A DNA stretch of 64,000 nt from Cryptomeria japonica (Eukaryota; Streptophyta; Pinopsida; Cupressales; Cupressaceae). Made by a program: the position numbers and the translations under genes. Of this stretch, positions 11,390 to 24,312 are shown one piece after another (position 1 is the first letter of the stretch; each line of letters opens with the position of its first letter). Location: positions 108,763-172,762 of the forward strand of contig NW_026729149.1 of the NCBI RefSeq assembly GCF_030272615.1, read 5' to 3'. A model generated the notes under the pieces. It made no database searches and had not been told where the DNA came from. It saw nothing but the letters and a program-made list of their open reading frames with translations.

Positions 11390-14300
11390 TCATGAAAGTA
11401 AAGCAAAAATGTCTTCAAAATTTTCTTTAGCAGTTGGCAAAGAGGATTTCCATGAAGGCTTTGCCCTTTTCATGGTGCTGAAGTGTCCATGCAAAATTGT
11501 AACAAAATCCTCCATTTCATCTACAGAGTTACAGTCAGGTGCACTTATGAGACTTTTTGCTTCTTTGACATTCCTTTTCATGAAATCAATCATTGGTACA
11601 AGGTAGCGTTGTAGCTCTAGCAGATTAAGGGCTTGTTTATCCTCTTCCTCTTTTAACTTTTTTATTTCATTAGTTAACTCTTTGACCTTTCTACTAAAAT
11701 TCATTGGAGAGCTTGTAAGAGGATCAAAAGAACCTATTAGATCTTGGATTTCCCTTTGAGTGTGAGCTTGTTTATCTTCAAGATCTTTGATTAAATCACT
11801 GAAGCTTGATGACTTGAAAAATAATTTGCCAACTTCCTGTTGTATAGATTTGGCCTCTTTAGTGCTAGCAGAGTGAACAACTTTTCCAATTGATATGTGT
11901 TTCATTAATTTTTCACCTCTCTTTGTTTCATATTGTCTAACTAAAACCTTCTCTAGATCGGTTTCCTCTGAACCGAATGCTTTGACAAGAGTGCCCAACT
12001 GATCAATGATGAATGCATTGTCATCAACAGCAATGTCAGGAATGATATTAGATAGAATGATTTTTGCAGTATTAAGAATTTTGGTCTTGTTTTTCTTTTC
12101 TCTAAGTTTTGCCTTTTCAGGTTGAAGTTTCAATTTTTTAGAAAGTTTCATTAATTTTTTGGGGGTCATCTTCTTTATGTCAATTACAAAGTCTTCCTCT
12201 TCTTCCTGCTATATTTATTCTTCCCTTTCTTCAACCTTAACCTCAGAGCTGGTTGTGGTGGTAAGTTTAGCTTTCTTCTTTTCACTCTCCTTTTCTAAGT
12301 CTAACATCCTCTTTACTAGAGGAGTGTCCACCACTATTTTCTTACCATCTTCAGGTTGACCGGATGAAGAATCCTCTTTCTTCTTGTGTTGTTCTGATTC
12401 CATGGTCTCCTCTAGTTCCTTCATCTATTCTTCCTTGTTTTCTTATTCCTTTTGTTTTTCATCCTTCTCCTTTGTTTCCTTCTTCTCTGATTCTTCAATA
12501 GCTGGTATTGACATATTTATCACCTTTGTATTTCCTTCCTCTGCACCTTTTTTCTGACAAAAGGGGTTGATTGTCAGTAGGATTTATTGTTACCAAAGTT
12601 TTGTTAGGTGTATCTTCATAAGGTATATCTTCAACTATAACTTAATCTTCACCGGGATGGTTAGTTTGAGTGGTTCCCTTTACCAGTGAAACACTAATAT
12701 AAATATTTTAAATAGTTGATTTGTGTTCAACCAGTTGGTCTACATCCTTTGTTAGAATGAGAATATCTAACATAACATTACCGATGATATCATCAACTAA
12801 GAAAACATCAAAACCTTCAATAGAGTCTTTGTCTTTACCTTTCCCTTTGTCCAGCGAAGTTGCACCTTGGTCCTATTTTATTTCCTTTGTTATTTCTTCT
12901 TCAACTTCCCTTTGATGGCTCAAGATTGTTTATCCTATGCTCTTTCTCAATATCTAAAGTTGTTTTCCATCTCCCTTCAATTTGATTTTGCAAGTCTGAT
13001 GGAACTATCCATATAGCCCACTGGCAGTTCTAAAGAACTTATGCATGTTCCACATAAGTGCGTCTTCAATTTTTATTTTTTCCTGCTTGTTGCAAAGGGG
13101 ATATTTTCCCTCAACACCAGATAGACCTCCAAACTCTATCATCCCATCGAGCAATTCATCAACAGTTGGAAGTAAATTTCTACCACTTCTTCTGACTTCT
13201 TTTATTTCCACATCAAATTGGGTATCAGTGTTAGAACCCTCCTTTTCATCCTTCTTGGGCTTCTTATTAGCCTTTGTGTGAATTGTCACTTCACGCTTTT
13301 TCTTTCTTGCATATGTTACTGCTACCGATCTATCTTTACCTTGGGAAGATGTATGAGTATCTGAATTCTTTTCTTTTGTGTATGTTTCCAATTTGCTGGA
13401 TGCAGTACCCTTGGGTTTTTCGTTCGACATTTTTTTCTTTTCTCCTATTTGTTCTTTAACTTTGTTTGATTTGGCCCCTCTTTGTTCACTAGTACCGGTG
13501 GAAGTAGTGGCATAGGATACTTCTCCTCCATATTTTTTGTCTAAGGTATCAATCATTTTCCTTACTCTTCTTTGTATGATTGGCTCCTTAAGTTCCTATT
13601 TTATTTTGGAGCTTGCCTCCTCATAAGTTCCAAATTTCTTTGCATTTCTGTCTACTAGTTTAGATAGTAACATGTTTGCATACACTTTAGTAATATCTGC
13701 CCCAACCTCATAACCCATAGAAGGTACCCAAAACCTTCTAGGTTGAGCCACTTGAATGATGCAACAATCGGTGTCAATAAGAAAATAAATGTTTTCCGTG
13801 TACTTCTGAGCTATAGTGGTTGGGATTCTCTCTCTTTTGTGCATTCTGATTTGGAATTCTTTAAAATATCCCCACATTGTTTCCCCACATTGTTTCCCCA
13901 AACTTATCACCTAAAACCCTAATCATTTCACCTATTTGAACCATGATAGGTTTATCCTGAAACCACACAACATTGCCCTTACTGGGAATGAAATTTTGCA
14001 CATAGAAGAATATACATACCAGTAATGAGCCATACTTGAATGACTATTTCTTGTCCTTCTTAATTCGCTCCATGTTTACCAGAGATTGACTTTTGATCAT
14101 CTCACTAATATCATATGTTGCATCCTCCTTGATGATTTGATAGGCTGCACATAGAGGACCACTCGACACAATGTTTATGTGGCCTGATTGATAGATCCTA
14201 TAACCCAGCACTGTATAAGAAAACCTCACTTTTGCATCCTCAGTATGAGTGATTTCCATTGCTCTCCTGTCACATCGGGATGCTTCAACCGAGTGACTTC

Positions 14301-14846
14301 AGTGGATGATATTTTTCTTAGAGTTAGTGCTTCACAGGTTGCACTAAACCTTGTTACTCTTTTAATCACATCCTTTATGATCTTGATCGATGCTTCAGCT
14401 TCCAGCCATAGAAATTGATCATGCACTCTTCTTAATACATACCTAACCCAATCGACATGAAATTGATCGGTAAAATCAACAACATTCGACAAATGCTTGG
14501 TCTTTAGATGCAAATATTCTTCATTCAACAAATCATGATTACAAAACCTTTTGAATTTATTTTGAATAAATTTGTCTCCAAGTTCTTCAAGCTTGCAATG
14601 GATGAAGGAGCAAATATCTTCAACCAGTAACACACCAGAGGGCATAGATGATAGGGCACCGATCATGTCGATCTCTCCATCCTTCATAGGATGCAGTTTA
14701 AACTCGGGTTGTAGTTCCTTAATTGCTTCAACCAACACAAGATTTGATACATAAGCTGCCATGATGAACTTCAAAAAAATTATTGAAAACAGGGTTTGAT
14801 TGCCTAGAATACCTTCTCCTCTAGGGTTGCCAATCCCCACTATCAT
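11390..14846 (-). pseudogene. Long ORF (~1,150 codons) of unknown family, env-like position, copy 1
   Basis: Read from 14,846 (MIVGIGNPRG; an internal Met at 14,762 starts MAAYVSNLV) down to a stop at 11,390, about 125 bases before the polypurine tract. The N-terminal third is a compact, mostly helical-looking region with many hydrophobic and charged residues (LWLEAEASIKIIKDVIKR). The middle is lysine-rich and low-complexity (ARKKKREVTIHTKANKKPKK). The last ~260 residues are strongly heptad-like coiled coil (LTNEIKKLKEEEDKQALNLL) ending FEDIFALLS. No protease, RT, integrase or signal peptide is seen. Lesions include a one-base deletion near 14,275 relative to copy 2, two stops at about 12,200-12,215 and frameshifts at 12,430-13,000. 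It sits where Sireviruses carry an env-like ORF; homology is not established. Confidence 0.7.
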
Positions 14847-15134
14847 GCTGCTTGATTACTTCACACAAACAGCACTAGAAAGATTTCGATTGCCTTAGAT
14901 TGCACGAGAGCTCAAGAATGTTCACAAGAAAGCAAGGTGAATGAAATGTATTGACATTTCTTTATTTATCCATTAAGTTTTATCAGTGCTTCAATAAAAC
15001 AACTAGTTTGTATAATTTTGACCATTTACAACTTAAGGTACACCAATTTACTTTTTACTAGTTGCTTGTTACCGATACCGATACACAAACAACATTTACA
15101 CTAACCCTTAAAACTTTACCCCAAAAAAAACTTT
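14847..15134. other. Spacer upstream of the long ORF, truncated by a rearrangement
   Basis: Matches the first part of the spacer at 29,112-29,400 in copy 2, then stops at CTTTAAACA where the sequence switches to DNA from downstream of the RING gene. No coding features are seen. Confidence 0.7.
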
Positions 15135-16726
15135 AAACACAAATAAATTTCCCTATTGATTACAAGAGCTTCTTGATCAAATAGTTTAACACAAATAAAT
15201 TGCCCCATTGATTCAAGAGATTACAATAGCTTCTTGATCACCATCAAATATGGAAACATAGATAAATTACCCTATCACTTTTTATTGCTACCTTCTTCTT
15301 TATCTACGGCTGGATCTAATGATTTCTTCAAATACAAAACATAGATAAATTTCCCTACTACTTTTTATTTCTACCTTCTTCAACTATGGCTAGATCTAAT
15401 GATTTCTTCTTCTTCATCTATGGCTGGGTCTAATAATTATTTCTTCAACTATGGTTGGATCTAATGATTTCTTCAGTGTTTTTTCACATGAAAATAAAAC
15501 ACAAATAAGTTATTCTATATTTCTACCTTCTTCTTTAGCTATGGATGGATCTATTTCAGGAGATTACAAGAGCTTCTTATGAAATATCAAAACACAAAAT
15601 TGAAACACAAATAAGTTGCCTTATTGATTATAAGAGATTCTTGATCAAATAATTTAACATAGATAAACTACCCTATTGATTCAAGTTATTATAACAACTG
15701 CTTGATCACCATAAATTATAAAAGCATAAATAAATTGCCCTGTAAGTTTTTACTGCTACCTTCTTCTCTAGCTATTGCTAGATATAATGATTTATTCAAA
15801 ATCTTCTTGATCACCATCAAATATCAAAACACAGATAAATTGTCTTTATCACTTTTTATTGATACCTTATTCAACTATGACTGGATCTAATGATTCCTTC
15901 TTCTTCAGCTATGGCTGGATCTAATGATTTCTTCATAGAAAATTAAAACAACAGATATATTACCCTATATTGCTACCTTCTTCTTCAGCGATGGATGGAT
16001 CAGGAGACTACATGAGCTTCTTATGAAATATCAAAACACAAAATCAAAACACAAAATTAAAATGCAAATAAATTGTTCTATTGATTCAAGAGATTACAAG
16101 AGTTTAATATGAAACACAAATAAATTGCCCTCTTGATTTAAGAAATTAGAAGAGTTGCTTGATCAAATAACAAAACCCAACTAAATTGCCCTACTGTTCA
16201 GGAGATTACAATAGCTCCTTGATCAAATAGCAAAACACAAATTAATTGCCCTATTAACTCAAGCTTCTGGATCACCATTAAATGTCAAAACGCAAAATAT
16301 AGATCAATTATCCTATTTATTCAACATATTACAAGCCCTATTGTTCTATTGATTCAACATATTACAATAGCTCCTTGAAGCATTTTCAAAGATTAGACTA
16401 ACTTATAATGAAAAAATTAGGATTGCCTCATTATATAGACTTCAAAAAAATATCCTCTAAAAACTTGAAAATAAAGAAAAAAACTAAAACAAATTCTTCT
16501 TGATCAAATATCAAAGATCGGACCAATTGTCTGCCTCATTATTTAGACGTCTTCCAAAAACTTAGAAACTTGTTTTAAAAACTTAAAGATAAAAAAGAAA
16601 CAACTAAAATAGATTTTAGGAAAAACTAAAACTTAAAAACTAAAACAGATTTTACTCCCTAGTCATGCTAAATAAAACTAAGTGAAATGACTTGGCAACA
16701 AATAGCTTTTGATCTTCATTGTAATT
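15135..16726. repeat. Degenerate tandem-repeat DNA copied from downstream of the RING gene
   Basis: Near-identical to about 47,716-49,303 (offset about 32,581 at 15,702). It is built from variants of two motifs: AACACAAATAAATTGCCCTA followed by TTGATTCAAGAGATTACAAG and a CTTCTTGATCA phrase, alternating with TTGCTACCTTCTTC and GGCTGGATCTAATGATTTCT. Units are roughly 60-130 bases and irregular. No ORF is credible. Its left edge is the join at 15,135-15,139. Confidence 0.85.
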
Positions 16727-16877
16727 CTAAATGTCGACACTATCTTTGCTTTGTTTGGGAAATTCTGTTCTGCAGACAGGACAAGTATTCTGTCGGTCCA
16801 ACCATTGGTGAATGCATTTAGTATGGAATATATGATTCTCATTACAAGGCATCTCACATGCTTGTTCCTCCACCAGA
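16727..16877 (-). pseudogene. 3' fragment of the RING-H2 gene
   Basis: Copy of the last ~50 codons of the gene at 49,304-49,807. It keeps six of the eight zinc ligands (from the MPC cysteine onward, HIFHTKC and CPVC) and the same C-terminus ending DSVDI. The first CxxC pair is lost. At about 16,878-16,882 the sequence switches through AAATT to the flank repeat equivalent to 2,731, giving an in-frame TGA just upstream. It has no start or promoter of its own, so it is a broken copy. Substitutions against the intact gene include CIHQWLDRQ for CIRQWLERQ. Confidence 0.9.
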
Positions 16878-16881
16878 AAAT

Positions 16882-17353
16882 TCAATCATTAGAGTGCATT
16901 TTAAATATGTTAGGCAAGTGTTTTGGTTACATGGTTAATTGTTGAGCCATTGTGTGGGTTCAACTATGTATTTGTTTGGAGTGACATTAAGATTAGAGAA
17001 TGAACAATACAGTTTATAGTGATTGAATCAGGGTTGATAACATTGTGAGACAATCATCCTAAATTAGTGTTTTATACCCAGACAAATCTATTAGAAGAAG
17101 TATCATGATGTCAACTGTTTGAGCATATAGTTGCAATTGCATTTGTTTAAATTTGATTGGTGACTAGCCTTAGACTACCATAGATAAGTCCAACATGTTT
17201 TTTAAAAGTACTGAAGAAGATTTCATCATGTCTTGAGCTCCGAGAACTAGGTTCTTGCGATTTTTTTATAGAAAATTCAAAAACTAATAATAAACAAATC
17301 AAATTAATTTCACGTCAATATAGTGCACAATTTTCAAGAAATTGGCCAATGTC
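16882..17353 (-). repeat. Flank repeat adjoining gypsy LTR, truncated (copy 2)
   Basis: Matches 2,731-3,203 with scattered differences. The left 160 bases are missing because of the join to the RING fragment. It ends CCAATGTC at the LTR edge. Confidence 0.85.
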
Positions 17354-20300
17354 TGTAATACCCACCAACATACCCTAGAGACAACTATTAATCTAACTAA
17401 TAAATAGAGATAAATTTTTTTAAAAACATCAACTAATGCAACATAAATAACTATCATCACTCAAGATCATAGATTAACAACTACATGAACAAATACAACA
17501 TTATGACCATAAGAAAATCCATAGCATTATAAATGCAAGCGAAAATAACATCATAACCATTATCATCTCAAAACATACATATATCCATTCATTCTCTCCC
17601 CCAAGGTATCTTAACGCCACTAATTGCTAACATCATAACCTAACACATCCATACCATGAAATCATTAACGTCCATTTTATTTAAGTTCTACTCAAGTACT
17701 TTCTTCCTATCTTTAGATTATGAGCTACCAAATGCATTTATTCATAACGCTATTAACTTTCTAGGTTCATTTTAAACAACTAGATGAAATGTTCCTATCT
17801 CCTATCTTTATCCATTATTCACCTATTACATCATGAATCTATATACATATACCCTTTCATACATATGGAACTAGACTATTTCCTTAAGAAAGACTGTTGC
17901 ACATCTCATCAAGATTACTATCCTTATGCATATGCAAGATTATAATCGCAAGCACTTATCTACTTCCAAATAGGATTCCAAGCTACTAAACAAATTCAAG
18001 AATCATATGATACTACAAGAATAAACATAATATAATTATTCAATCTCCTAATTCAACATAGGATCTCATTCCTAACATTGTGAACATTTCTACAATGTGA
18101 ACCATATAATAATACATCATCTTAATCCATTACAAGTCATAGTCTCTACATCATAAAGTCCTATTACATAATAGTGCATGGTACAAGTACACAGTCACTT
18201 CTGCTACATCATATCCTAATGCATAATAGTACAAGTTTCATAGGTACATATCCTTCTTTCACATTTACAAGTCATCATGATACAATGTTATCTCCTAGTA
18301 TAGAAATAAACTCAACATAGTGAATAATCAGTGTCCATATAAATCTACAGCTATTCATTCATTTCTATATTCCAATGATAACTAACAATAAGGATTAACA
18401 TATTTCAAGACAAGGCATACATGATTGTAAACATATTCACTGGCACACACAAGATATACACAAGACAATCCAATTGTATCACTCAATCATTTAATTCCCC
18501 TCTAATCTAAAATCACATACACAATTGAATATCCATTTACATAACATTCTGGAATCAACCTACTACAAGTCCTAATACATATGTTCACGAGAAACTAATT
18601 ACATAGTCTACTTTACTATTACATCTTTCTTGAGTTACAAACCACAGGATATCTATTCCCAACTACATAGATTATGCTTCAAGATCCATCTACATGATGA
18701 GTTAACATAAATCCATGTCCACGCATGCAATCATCCAATGAATAACATCCCAATTGAATAAGGCATCAAACCACCTGACTATGTGGAAACATCCCTTGTG
18801 CTAGGAGATGCCATGGGGTTCCAACTAACACTTAAGACCTAGGCTAACACCTAATAACCAAGGGACTAAACATGACAACCACAAAATAACAACGAAGAAC
18901 AATGTATCAAATTACCTCACAAGGCTAATAAAAAATTAATAAATCCCAAAGGCATAATGATAACGTACACACTTAGGGAAGAGTGTCATCACATACTATC
19001 CTCACAAAGAAGGGGCCACACCACACCTTGATAGACATGTGGAACCATCTCCACCTTGGAGACAATCAAGGGAGATCGATTTACCACTCCAATGGTCTTC
19101 GCAAGCTCATCCCAAGTCAACAGTCAAGGGCTATGAGGTGGGGAACCAAAAAAAAAAAATTATCTTGTTTAAGTAAATTCTTATTTACCCAAACCCAATA
19201 ATCAAATTATTAGTGAACTATCACTTGCAATTAAACATAAACTTTTCATGGGGTCCCATGACAGTTCTAGACCCTAAGCATTATCTCTAGGAACCTCTTC
19301 GAGCTTAATGCTCATGACCCTGGTCCTACACATGCAAGAACCCACTCACCCTAATCATGGACCAATACCTTAGGTTGAAATATGTATTAAAAGAACATCA
19401 CAACAACATCATGAAGACTTAAGCACAATCACAACATCATATCAAGATTTATATACCCAATTACAAGAAAGAGCCTTCACCAAAATAATACAACATTGAA
19501 CCAAGGCATAAACATGAGTTCAAAGGATAATCCAAAACAAATTCCAATACTCAACAATGCGGCAATAACATCCCACTAGAGCTCTCATAAACATTCCTCA
19601 ATATCGAGGTATTCTTCCTCTCATTGGAGCAACTCAACATGAACAATATCATCAATGGTAAGGCATAAGTCCTCTTACTGGAGCACAAAAAAAAACATGT
19701 AATTATCATGATGACATCATAAAAACCTCTAAGGAAATCAATGCAATCACAAATTCCCAAATTCAAACAAATCAATCACAATGACCAAAACTGATAAAAC
19801 ATGCACCCCAAACCAATTCAGCACATCCAAAACCTAAAATGACACATTTGAGAGATAAATTAGGTCTCCCATGACATATTTTGGCATTTTGGAGCTATAC
19901 TTTTGTGTTTTGGTGCCAAACAATAGCATTTTGGGTTCAAAGAGCAAAAACCAATGAAAACACACATTTTATGTAATGAAACTTGCCTAGATTGCACATA
20001 TGCTTGGTTAATCACAAAAATGACTCTCCCAGGAGGTGTGGGAGGATAAAATAATACCTTTAAAACATAAAACTTGTATTCACAAGTCATACAAATGGAT
20101 TTTAACATCAAATCCCTGCACCTCCTTTACACAAACTTGCACAGAAAGACACCAAGTTTACATAGAAACTCATGGACATGCAGTATATCATAATGGGAGA
20201 TAAAATAAAAATAAAAAAGAATATTAAATCCCAAGAAGAATACAAGGAAGGGAATACGTAAATTTAAAAATATAATATACAAAATAAACATCCCCAATAA

Positions 20301-20933
20301 TAGATGACGAAGGGAGATCCCGAGAAACAAAAAAAATAGCGAATTGTAGTAAAACACAAAATATTATGTTATTATATCTGAAATCAAACTATTTGAAATA
20401 CATCCAATTACAATCTAGAGTAATAAATCCTCAATCATTGCAACACACAACTTACAAAGTTTTCGGAAAACCCTTATAAAACAATTTCCAACCTAGAAAC
20501 TAACTCCCAAAAACTCAACTCCAAAAGCTATTACAAGTTTCCTCAAATGAGTCCTAAATAGCCTTCCACCATTTTGGAGCTGAAATTAAAATTTATAAAT
20601 TACCAATTGGTGGACAAAGGCAAAAACAAGAAATTGGAAATATGAAAATACAACCAGATTCAAAAATTAAAACTTTTCAAAAAATTGTCCAACTCTTGGC
20701 AGCCATAACTTTTCATCCGGGAATCGGATTTACAAACTGTTTGAAGCATTAGAAATATCTCTATGTGTAGAGTATGCTTAGGGTTTTCTCCGCTGATTCT
20801 CACCATTTTTTGTGCTTGTTCAACACAGTTTAATGACTCAAATTTGACTTGGAAGAATTTTTTTCAATTTTTTAGGAAACTGAAACTTGAATAACTTTCA
20901 AACAGTTAATGATTTTAATTTGATTCTTTCACA
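17354..20933 (-). repeat. Long LTR of gypsy chromovirus, copy 2
   Basis: Starts TGTAATACCC on the plus strand and ends ..GATTCTTTCACA, so the sense LTR would begin TGTGAAAGAATC after the purine-rich GGAGGAAAAAATAAGC; length about 3.58 kb. The right edge is inferred from this TG and the purine tract and has not been checked against a second LTR. Confidence 0.5.
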
Positions 20934-21079
20934 GAGTGCTTATTTTTTCCTCCTTAAGATGCTTGCAAATTTTGGGCTCCATCCACCTTCAATAAAAACT
21001 TTCTATTTTTGGCAGTCGGCTAGAAAAAGCAGCTTGTCAGTTTTGAGAGTTGAAATCTCTTATTCATCTAAGAGGGTAT

Positions 21080-24000
21080 CTAGAAATACAAAATAATTAA
21101 AAGAAAACTTTAAAAAAAGAAATATTTTTGTGTGATACAGGATTGGCCATACACCATTGCATGCTCCTGCATCAAACACCTTGGGTAGATTGAGAAGTGA
21201 CCCCATAATGTCTCAACTGATTGAGGACAACCCAGATGATCAACCTCTTCCTTGGAAAACCGTTAAGAATATTCAATAGGTCTTTCCATCCATTTCAATA
21301 GATACTCCTCATACTACCTATTTCTAGTTCTCCTCCTCATGCAACTATCCAAAATTGCTTTGATCTCCTCCTTCTCTGAAGTAGGTGCAAGTATTTTATA
21401 TTGTACTATTGTTGGTTCCTCCTTTGTGCTACGTTCATGATATTTTTTTATATCTGAAATGTTGAACATAGAGTAAATATTAATTTCTTCTAGCAACTCT
21501 ACCTCATATGTGTTTCCAAATTCATGCTTCTTCAAGATTTATCAAGGACCAAACTTCTTCATCTTCAGCTTATTGTATGTCCCCACTAGAAACCTTCCTT
21601 TCCTCAAATGGACCATCACCTTGTCATATAGCTGAAACTCCTTTTACCTCCTTTTTTGATCTACCTTAACCTTATACTGCAGATTTATCACGTTGATGTG
21701 CTTCTTCACCTCTTGACGTATATTATTGGTGTGTTTTGCAAATTCTTCAGCTCCGGCACTTGTATCCATCACATAGTCCATCTTCCTCAATTCTAGAGCG
21801 GTCCTTGGATTGCCTCCATACAAAATTTGGAATGGTGATCTACTACTACTCCTATTGACAGAATGGGTGTAAGAAAATTCTTCCTGTCATAAGATCAGAT
21901 CCCATCCCTTGGGTTTGTCTCCTACCAAGAATCTCAGTAGGTTACCTAGACTCCTATTCACCACTTAAGTATACCCATCAGTTTTTAGAAGGTGTGCAAA
22001 ACTAAACTTCAATTATCTCTTTAATTTTTTTCACAAGGTACTCCAAAAGTATCCAACAAATTTGGTATTAGGATTTGAAACAAATACTTTTTGGTAAACC
22101 ATGCAGTCTTACCACCTCCCTAAAGAACAAATCAACAATGTCGACAACATCATGGGTCTTCTGACATGGGATGAAATGTGTCATCTTTGAAAACCTATCA
22201 ACTACTAGAAATATTGAATCATTCCCTCTCTGAGTCCTTGGTAAACGAAGAACAAAATCCATACATATATTTTCCCATGGCCTCTCAGTTACAGGTAATG
22301 GCTGATATAGCCCTGTATTCTGGCTTAATCCTTTTGCCCTCTTGCACACTCTACAACTATGCAAAAATTTATTCACATCCTATGATAATTGAGGCTAATA
22401 ATAATGCTCACTAATAATGGCAATGGTCTTATCCCAACCAATGTATCCTACCATTCCTCCACTGTGCTTTTGTTTGAGAAAATTCTTCCTCATAGAGCTC
22501 CTAGGAACGCACAACTAGCCTCCCTTGAACACCATACCATCCTGGATTATGAAATCCAACGGCCTTGTCCTGTCCAAAGTAACAAGCTCCTTGGAAGATT
22601 TTCAAGCCTCTACAAAATATGGATTCTTGGGATAGAAATGTCTTGAGTTCATTGAACCCCACCACATAAAACTATATCTTTGTCAGCAAAATATTCCTCC
22701 TACTCAATGCATTTGCAACTCTGTTAGACCTCCCACTTCTATGCTTCAAAACAAAAGTGTAACTCTACAAAAAATCCACCCATTTCAAATGTCTATGATT
22801 CAATGTTCTCTAACTATTCAAATACTGCAATGCTTGATGATTAGTATACAAAACAAATTCCTTTGGCAATAGATTGTGTCTCCATTTATTTAATTCTTAA
22901 ACTATTGCATAAAATTCTTGATCATAAACATAATATTTCTTCTTTGCATCATTTAGTTTTTCTCTAAAATAAGAAATGGGCCAACCTTCCTATCTCAAAA
23001 CAACTCCAATGGCATTACCACTAGCATCGCAGTCCACCTGAAACACCTTATTGAAATCTGGAAAGGATAAAACAGGTTGCTACATCAACTTCTTCTTCAA
23101 CATATTAAAACTATTTTCCACCCCATACTCCACATGAATTCTTTCTTATTCCCTCTAATTGTTTTAGTCAGGAGTGCACAAATGCTACTAAAGTTTCTAA
23201 TGAGCTTCCTTTAAAAACTTGGTGAACCATGGAAAGATCTCAACCCACTAACAGTCCTTGTGGTAGTCAATTCCATAATAGCCTTCACCTTCTCTGTGTG
23301 CATCTTAAGACCTTCTCCTGAGACAACAAACCTCAAGTACTCTAACTCCTTCACAAAAGTACACTTCTTCAAAATAATCAGCAATTTCTCCCCTCTCAGC
23401 TTCTCAAAAACTCTATGAATATCCATCAAATTCTCCTCCAATGTCTTACTAAAAATTAAAATATCATCAAGGTACACAATAAAAAACTTACAGAAAAATT
23501 CCTTCAATACCTCGTTCATGAGCTGCATGAATTTTCTCGATGCATTGGTTAGCCCAAAAGGCATGACTAAAAACTTATACAAGCTTTATTTAGTTTTGAA
23601 GGCGGTCTTCCACTTGTCCCCCTCTCTAATGTTGATTTTGTGATATCCACTCTTAAGATCAATCTTTGTGAAGTACTCCGCTCCACTCAAGCAGTCCATA
23701 ACATCATCTATCATTGGCAGGGGAAATCTATACTTGATTGTTATCTTGTTTATGGCCCTAGAGTCTGTACACATCCTTCATTCTCCATTTTTGTTTGTTG
23801 TGCAGGTACTGCACATGGACTCGGGCTGTTTTAGATAAATCTTTTTCTGAACAACTCTTGAACCTATCAGTTCAACTCTTTATTTTATGTTGGAGTCATT
23901 CTATGGGCTGCCTTACTTAGAAAACTAGCTCCAACCTAGAAACATGATATCTTGAAACTCATTCAAAACACTAGAAACTTGTATAGGCACCTCTTCATTA

Positions 24001-24312
24001 TCTTCTTTATCCACTCTCAAAAATAAAGAAAAACACATAGGTTCATGTTTCATACCTTCCAAAAATTTTCTCATCGAGAAAACATATTTTGGCATTACTA
24101 CATATCTTTTCTTCCATCTCCTTTAGAGGCTTGAGATTATGGTGAACTCCTTCCTTTGTTAGGGTATAGGTATTTACATGACCATCATGTAAAACATGCC
24201 TATCAAACATTCATGGCCTCCCTAACAACATGTGTCATGCATCCATGGGTATGATGTCACTGAGTACCTCATCACAATAACTAACAATCTTGAATTTTAC
24301 CAGGCAGTGTTC
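21080..24312 (-). pseudogene. Ty3/gypsy chromovirus pol, decayed, copy 2
   Basis: Same order of parts as in copy 1, but some stretches are better preserved. RT is open at 23,774-23,586 and 23,582-23,211 (MPFGLTNA, YLDDILIF), with one stop between. The integrase segment 22,376-22,068 keeps a CRVCKRAKG zinc-binding part and the first catalytic Asp in MDFVLRLP, which copies 1 and 3 have changed to His. It also keeps 155 bases of RNase H to integrase linker (22,608-22,762) deleted in the other copies. The chromodomain region has its own stop (near 21,262, where a Trp codon is expected). The protease end abuts the nested LTR at 24,313. Confidence 0.9.

Larger units (their letters stand above)
1..13748. 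repeat. Segmental duplication, copy 1 (sister of 50,254-64,000)
   Basis: This whole segment is repeated at 50,254-64,000 with an offset of 50,252-50,253 and only scattered single-base changes, so internal features can be matched one to one. It contains AT-rich repeats, the gypsy LTR and pol, and the nested copia-type element. One short patch near 2,245-2,300 has clustered differences from the partner. Both copies share a 155-bp deletion and a roughly 20-bp tandem duplication in the gypsy pol that copy 2 lacks, so they descend from one another or from a recent common parent. Confidence 0.93.

Noticed and set aside
3204-20933. LTRs at 3.2 and 17.4 kb as the two ends of one gypsy element
   Set aside because: The 0.5-kb DNA outside each LTR is also shared and both are followed by the same pol, so they are duplicated 3' ends and not a 5'/3' LTR pair.
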